A stretch of 64,000 nucleotides of DNA. Origin: Acrocarpospora pleiomorpha (GTDB lineage Bacteria > Actinomycetota > Actinomycetes > Streptosporangiales > Streptosporangiaceae). Positions 61,308-64,000 of this stretch are shown in pieces. The position numbers were made by a program, and so were the translations under genes. Where the stretch lies: assembly GCF_009687885.1 (NCBI RefSeq), contig NZ_BLAF01000025.1, positions 55,496-119,495 on the forward strand. The letters run 5' to 3'. Below the pieces are notes generated by a model. It saw nothing but the letters and a program-made list of their open reading frames with translations. It had not been told where the DNA came from and did not search any database. Positions within the stretch are counted from its first letter, which is position 1; every line of letters starts with the position of its first letter.

Positions 61308-62330
61308 GTGAAAGCGGCCATCGCCGGAGCGAGCGGATACGCCGGGGGCGAGCTGCTCCGGCTCCTGCTCGCGCACCCCGGCATCCAGATCGGCGCGCTC
61401 ACCGCGGGTTCGAGCGCGGGCACCACGCTCGGCGAGCACCAGCCCCACCTGCCCGCCCTCGCCGACCGGATCATCGAGCCCACCGGCCCCGACACCCTCA
61501 GCGGCCACGACGTCGTCTTCCTCGCCCTCCCGCACGGCGCTTCGGCCGCCATCGCCGCCCAGCTCGGCCAGGACACCCTGATCGTGGACTGCGGCGCCGA
61601 CTTCCGCCTCAGCAGCGAGGCCGACTGGACCGAGTTCTACGGCGGCCCGCACGCCGGCACCTGGCCCTACGGCCTGCCGGAACTCCCCGGCCAGCGCGAC
61701 GTCCTGGCGAACGCCAAGCGGATCGCGGTCCCGGGCTGCTATCCCACCTCGGTCACCCTCGGCTTGTTCCCGGCGTTCGCCGCGGGACTGGTCGAGCCCG
61801 ACGTGGTGGTGGTCGCCGCGAGCGGCACCAGCGGCGCGGGGCGCTCGCTCAAGGCGTCCCTGCTCGGCAGCGAGGTGATGGGCTCGGTCAGCGCGTACGG
61901 CGTGGGCGGCACGCACCGGCACACCCCCGAGATGACCCAGAACCTCTCCGCCGTCGCCGGTCAGCCGGTCCGGGTATCCTTCACTCCGACGCTCGCCCCG
62001 ATGGCGCGGGGCATCCTCGCCACCTGCTCGGCCCCCGCCACCCCCGGCCTGACCAAGGCGCGGCTGCGGGAGGCGTACCAGGAGGCGCTCAAGGACGAGC
62101 CGTTCACGCACCTGCTCCCGGAGGGCAGGTGGCCCGCGACCGCGATGACCCTCGGCGCCAACACGGCCGTGCTGCAGGTGGCGCTCGACGAGCGGGCCGG
62201 GCGCGTGATCGTCGTGGTGGCCATCGACAACCTGACCAAGGGCACCGCCGGGGGCGCGATCCAGAGCGCCAACCTCGCGCTCGGCCTGCCCGAGGAGCTA
62301 GGCCTGCCCACCACCGGCGTCAGCCCGTAA
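61308..62330 (+). CDS. argC: N-acetyl-gamma-glutamyl-phosphate reductase
   Basis: 340-residue NADPH-dependent third enzyme of arginine synthesis. GTG 61308. Nucleotide-binding AIAGASGYAGGELLRLLLAHP at the N terminus, catalytic Cys144 in VPGCYPTS, and the conserved GAGRSLKASLL and HRHTPEM segments. First gene of argC-argJ-argB, behind an ARG box. Confidence 0.96.
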   Translation: MKAAIAGASGYAGGELLRLLLAHPGIQIGALTAGSSAGTTLGEHQPHLPALADRIIEPTGPDTLSGHDVVFLALPHGASAAIAAQLGQDTLIVDCGADFRLSSEADWTEFYGGPHAGTWPYGLPELPGQRDVLANAKRIAVPGCYPTSVTLGLFPAFAAGLVEPDVVVVAASGTSGAGRSLKASLLGSEVMGSVSAYGVGGTHRHTPEMTQNLSAVAGQPVRVSFTPTLAPMARGILATCSAPATPGLTKARLREAYQEALKDEPFTHLLPEGRWPATAMTLGANTAVLQVALDERAGRVIVVVAIDNLTKGTAGGAIQSANLALGLPEELGLPTTGVSP

Positions 62331-62343
62331 AGGAGAGCACCTC

Positions 62344-63519
62344 ATGAGCGTGACCGCCCCCCTCGGCTTCCGAGCCGCGGGCATCGCCGCCGGCATCAAG
62401 AAGCGGCAGGGCCCGCCCGATCCGGCCAACGACAGCCGTGACCTGGCCCTGGTCGTCAACGACGGCCCGTCCAGGGCGGCCGCCGGAGTCTTCACCAGGA
62501 ACCGGGTCAAGGCCGCCCCCGTGCTGTGGTCGGCGCAGGTCGTCGAGGGCGGCCTGGTCCGCGCCGTGGTGCTCAACTCGGGCGGCGCCAACGCCTGCAC
62601 CGGGCCCGCCGGCTTCCAGGACACGCACGCCACCGCCGAGAAGGTCGCCGAGGTGCTCCAGGACTCGGCGGGGGAGATCGTGGTCTGCTCGACCGGCCTG
62701 ATCGGTGAGCGGCTGCCGATGGACCCGCTGCTGGCGGGGATCGACACGGCCGCCGCCCAGCTGTCCCGGGACGGCGGCGTGGCCGCCGCGGACGCGATCA
62801 GGACCACCGACACGGTCAGCAAGATCGCCTTCAGAAGGGGCGAGGGCTACATGGTCGGCGGCATGGCCAAGGGCGCGGGCATGCTGGCCCCCGCGCTGGC
62901 GACCATGCTGAGCGTGCTCACCACCGACGCCGACCTGACCTCCCGGGAACTCGACGAGGTGCTGCGCCGGGCCGTCTCGGTCACCTTCGACCGGCTCGAC
63001 GCCGACGGCTGCATGTCCACCAACGACACCGTGCTGCTGCTGGCCAGCGCCGCCTCCGGCGTCCGGCCCGACCTGGCCGAGTTCGAGCGCAAGGTCACCG
63101 AGGTCTGCGCCGACCTGTGCCGCCAGCTGCTGGTGGACGCCGAGGGCGCGAGCAAGGCGATCGCGATCGAGGTGGTCGGGGCGGCGTCGGTCGAGGACGC
63201 GGTGGACGTCGGGCGTACCGTGTCGCGGAGCAACCTGCTCAAGTGCGCCCTGCACGGCGAGGACCCCAACTGGGGGCGGGTGCTGAGCGCGGTCGGCACG
63301 ACCGACGCGGAGTTCGAGCCGGACCGGCTGAACGTCGCGATCAACGGCATCTGGATCTGCCGGGGCGGTGCGGCCGGGGACGACCGGTCCAAAGTGGACC
63401 TGAGGCCCCGGGACGTGACGATCACCATAGACCTGTCCGCCGGCCCGCACTCGGCCACCATCCACACCACCGACCTGACCGCGGCCTACGTGCACGAGAA
63501 CTCGGCCTACTCCTCATGA
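62344..63519 (+). CDS. argJ: glutamate N-acetyltransferase/amino-acid acetyltransferase
   Basis: 391-residue enzyme recycling the acetyl group between N-acetylornithine and glutamate. It self-cleaves at an Ala-Thr bond: Thr187 in PALATMLSVLTTDA is the new N-terminal nucleophile. Further motifs: GGMAKGAGM, DGCMSTNDTVLLL, KCALHGEDPNWGRVL. ATG 62344 with SD AGGAG. Whether it is mono- or bifunctional cannot be read from sequence. Overlaps argB. Confidence 0.96.
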   Translation: MSVTAPLGFRAAGIAAGIKKRQGPPDPANDSRDLALVVNDGPSRAAAGVFTRNRVKAAPVLWSAQVVEGGLVRAVVLNSGGANACTGPAGFQDTHATAEKVAEVLQDSAGEIVVCSTGLIGERLPMDPLLAGIDTAAAQLSRDGGVAAADAIRTTDTVSKIAFRRGEGYMVGGMAKGAGMLAPALATMLSVLTTDADLTSRELDEVLRRAVSVTFDRLDADGCMSTNDTVLLLASAASGVRPDLAEFERKVTEVCADLCRQLLVDAEGASKAIAIEVVGAASVEDAVDVGRTVSRSNLLKCALHGEDPNWGRVLSAVGTTDAEFEPDRLNVAINGIWICRGGAAGDDRSKVDLRPRDVTITIDLSAGPHSATIHTTDLTAAYVHENSAYSS

Positions 63520-64000
63520 CGCTGGAGAAAGCCCAGACCCTGATCGAGGCGCTGCCGTGGCTGGCGCGCTTCCACGGCGCCACCATCGTGATCAAATACG
63601 GTGGTCACGCCATGACCGAGGACCATCTGCGCGCGAACTTCGCCGACGACGTGGTCTTCCTGCGGTACGCGGGGCTGCGCCCCGTGATCGTGCACGGCGG
63701 CGGCCCGCAGATCAACGCCCACCTGGACCGGCTCGGCATCGAGTCGAGCTTCACCGCCGGGCTGCGGGTGACCACGCCGGAGGCCATGCAGGTGGTCAGG
63801 ATGGTGCTGGTCGGCCAGGTCAACCGGGACGTGGTCGCCGCGATCAACCGGCACGGCCCGTTCGCGGTGGGCCTGTCCGGCGAGGACGCGCACCTGCTCA
63901 CCGCCGAGCGCAAGCACGCGCTGGTGGACGGCGCCCAGGTCGACATCGGCCAGGTCGGCGAGATCGTCCGGGTGGACGCGGACACCGTCGTGGCGCTGCT
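63516..64000 (+). CDS. argB: acetylglutamate kinase, 3' end outside window
   Basis: First 161 residues of N-acetylglutamate kinase, the second step of arginine synthesis and normally the feedback target. ATG 63516 overlaps the argJ stop (ATGA). TIVIKYGGHAM (phosphate-binding) and RPVIVHGGGPQINAHLDRLGIES (substrate loop) are intact. The reading frame is open at base 64000, so the gene continues. Confidence 0.95.
   Translation, partial: MTLEKAQTLIEALPWLARFHGATIVIKYGGHAMTEDHLRANFADDVVFLRYAGLRPVIVHGGGPQINAHLDRLGIESSFTAGLRVTTPEAMQVVRMVLVGQVNRDVVAAINRHGPFAVGLSGEDAHLLTAERKHALVDGAQVDIGQVGEIVRVDADTVVAL

Noticed and set aside
1..64000. tRNA, rRNA, CRISPR array, prophage or toxin-antitoxin system
   Set aside because: No cloverleaf with a conserved T-loop, no regularly spaced repeats with spacers, no integrase, phage or toxin-antitoxin motif was seen in either strand.

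Overview
The window is 64 kb of very GC-rich chromosomal DNA from an actinobacterium. The gene content and order resemble Streptomyces-type and Streptosporangiales-type chromosomes: yebC-ruvCAB-yajC-secDF-apt-rsh, alaS-ruvX-mltG-aroE, infC-rpmI-rplT and pheST, plus a PIM-lipid cluster (pgsA-patA-pimA). That affiliation is inferred from gene content; no species can be named. There are many GTG and some TTG starts, and most operon joints are 4-bp GTGA/ATGA overlaps. No rRNA, tRNA, CRISPR array, prophage or complete IS element was seen. The first gene (Kef-type antiporter) and the last (argB) run off the window edges.

Layout. 1-3225: antiporter and two FecCD siderophore permeases. 3226-9319 (minus): a phosphatase-like/polytopic membrane protein, a GHL10 glycosidase-like exoprotein and an EF-G-like GTPase. 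9533-12687: phosphatidylinositol mannoside synthesis (pgsA, patA, pimA, membrane protein). 12856-16330: DUF3048 lipoprotein, PLP synthase (pdxS, pdxT), YebC. 16376-19859: Eis-like acetyltransferase and Holliday-junction genes ruvCAB. 20165-26574: yajC-secD-secF, apt and the (p)ppGpp enzyme rsh. 26801-32738: DUF349 protein, membrane-anchored cyclophilin, MBL hydrolase, hisS, aspS. 32887-36028 (minus): DUF574 methyltransferase, cytochrome P450, lipoprotein cyclophilin. 36183-41443: a tricorn protease converging on an MMPL transporter. 41580-50412: DUF2231 protein, rarA, DUF948 protein, alaS, ruvX, two tandem mltG genes, aroE. 50413-58000: infC with a structured leader and a probable AUC start, rpmI, rplT, an rRNA methyltransferase, a PAS histidine kinase, pheS, pheT. 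58085-61123 (minus): MFS transporter and acyl-CoA ligase. 61308-end: argC, argJ, argB behind a probable ArgR operator.

The least expected content is intergenic. Two families of short interspersed inverted-repeat elements occur here, three copies each. Family 1 (about 90 bp) has AT-rich imperfect terminal inverted repeats and an inner hairpin; all three copies lie upstream of a gene in the same orientation, and two flank the DUF3048 gene as direct repeats. Family 2 (about 109-114 bp) has terminal repeats that are perfect over 20 bp in one copy, plus a side hairpin. Other points of interest are the tandem MltG paralogues, two differently anchored cyclophilins, an attenuator-like hairpin before infC, and several promoter boxes placed to give leaderless transcripts. 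All calls come from reading the sequence; no database search was possible.
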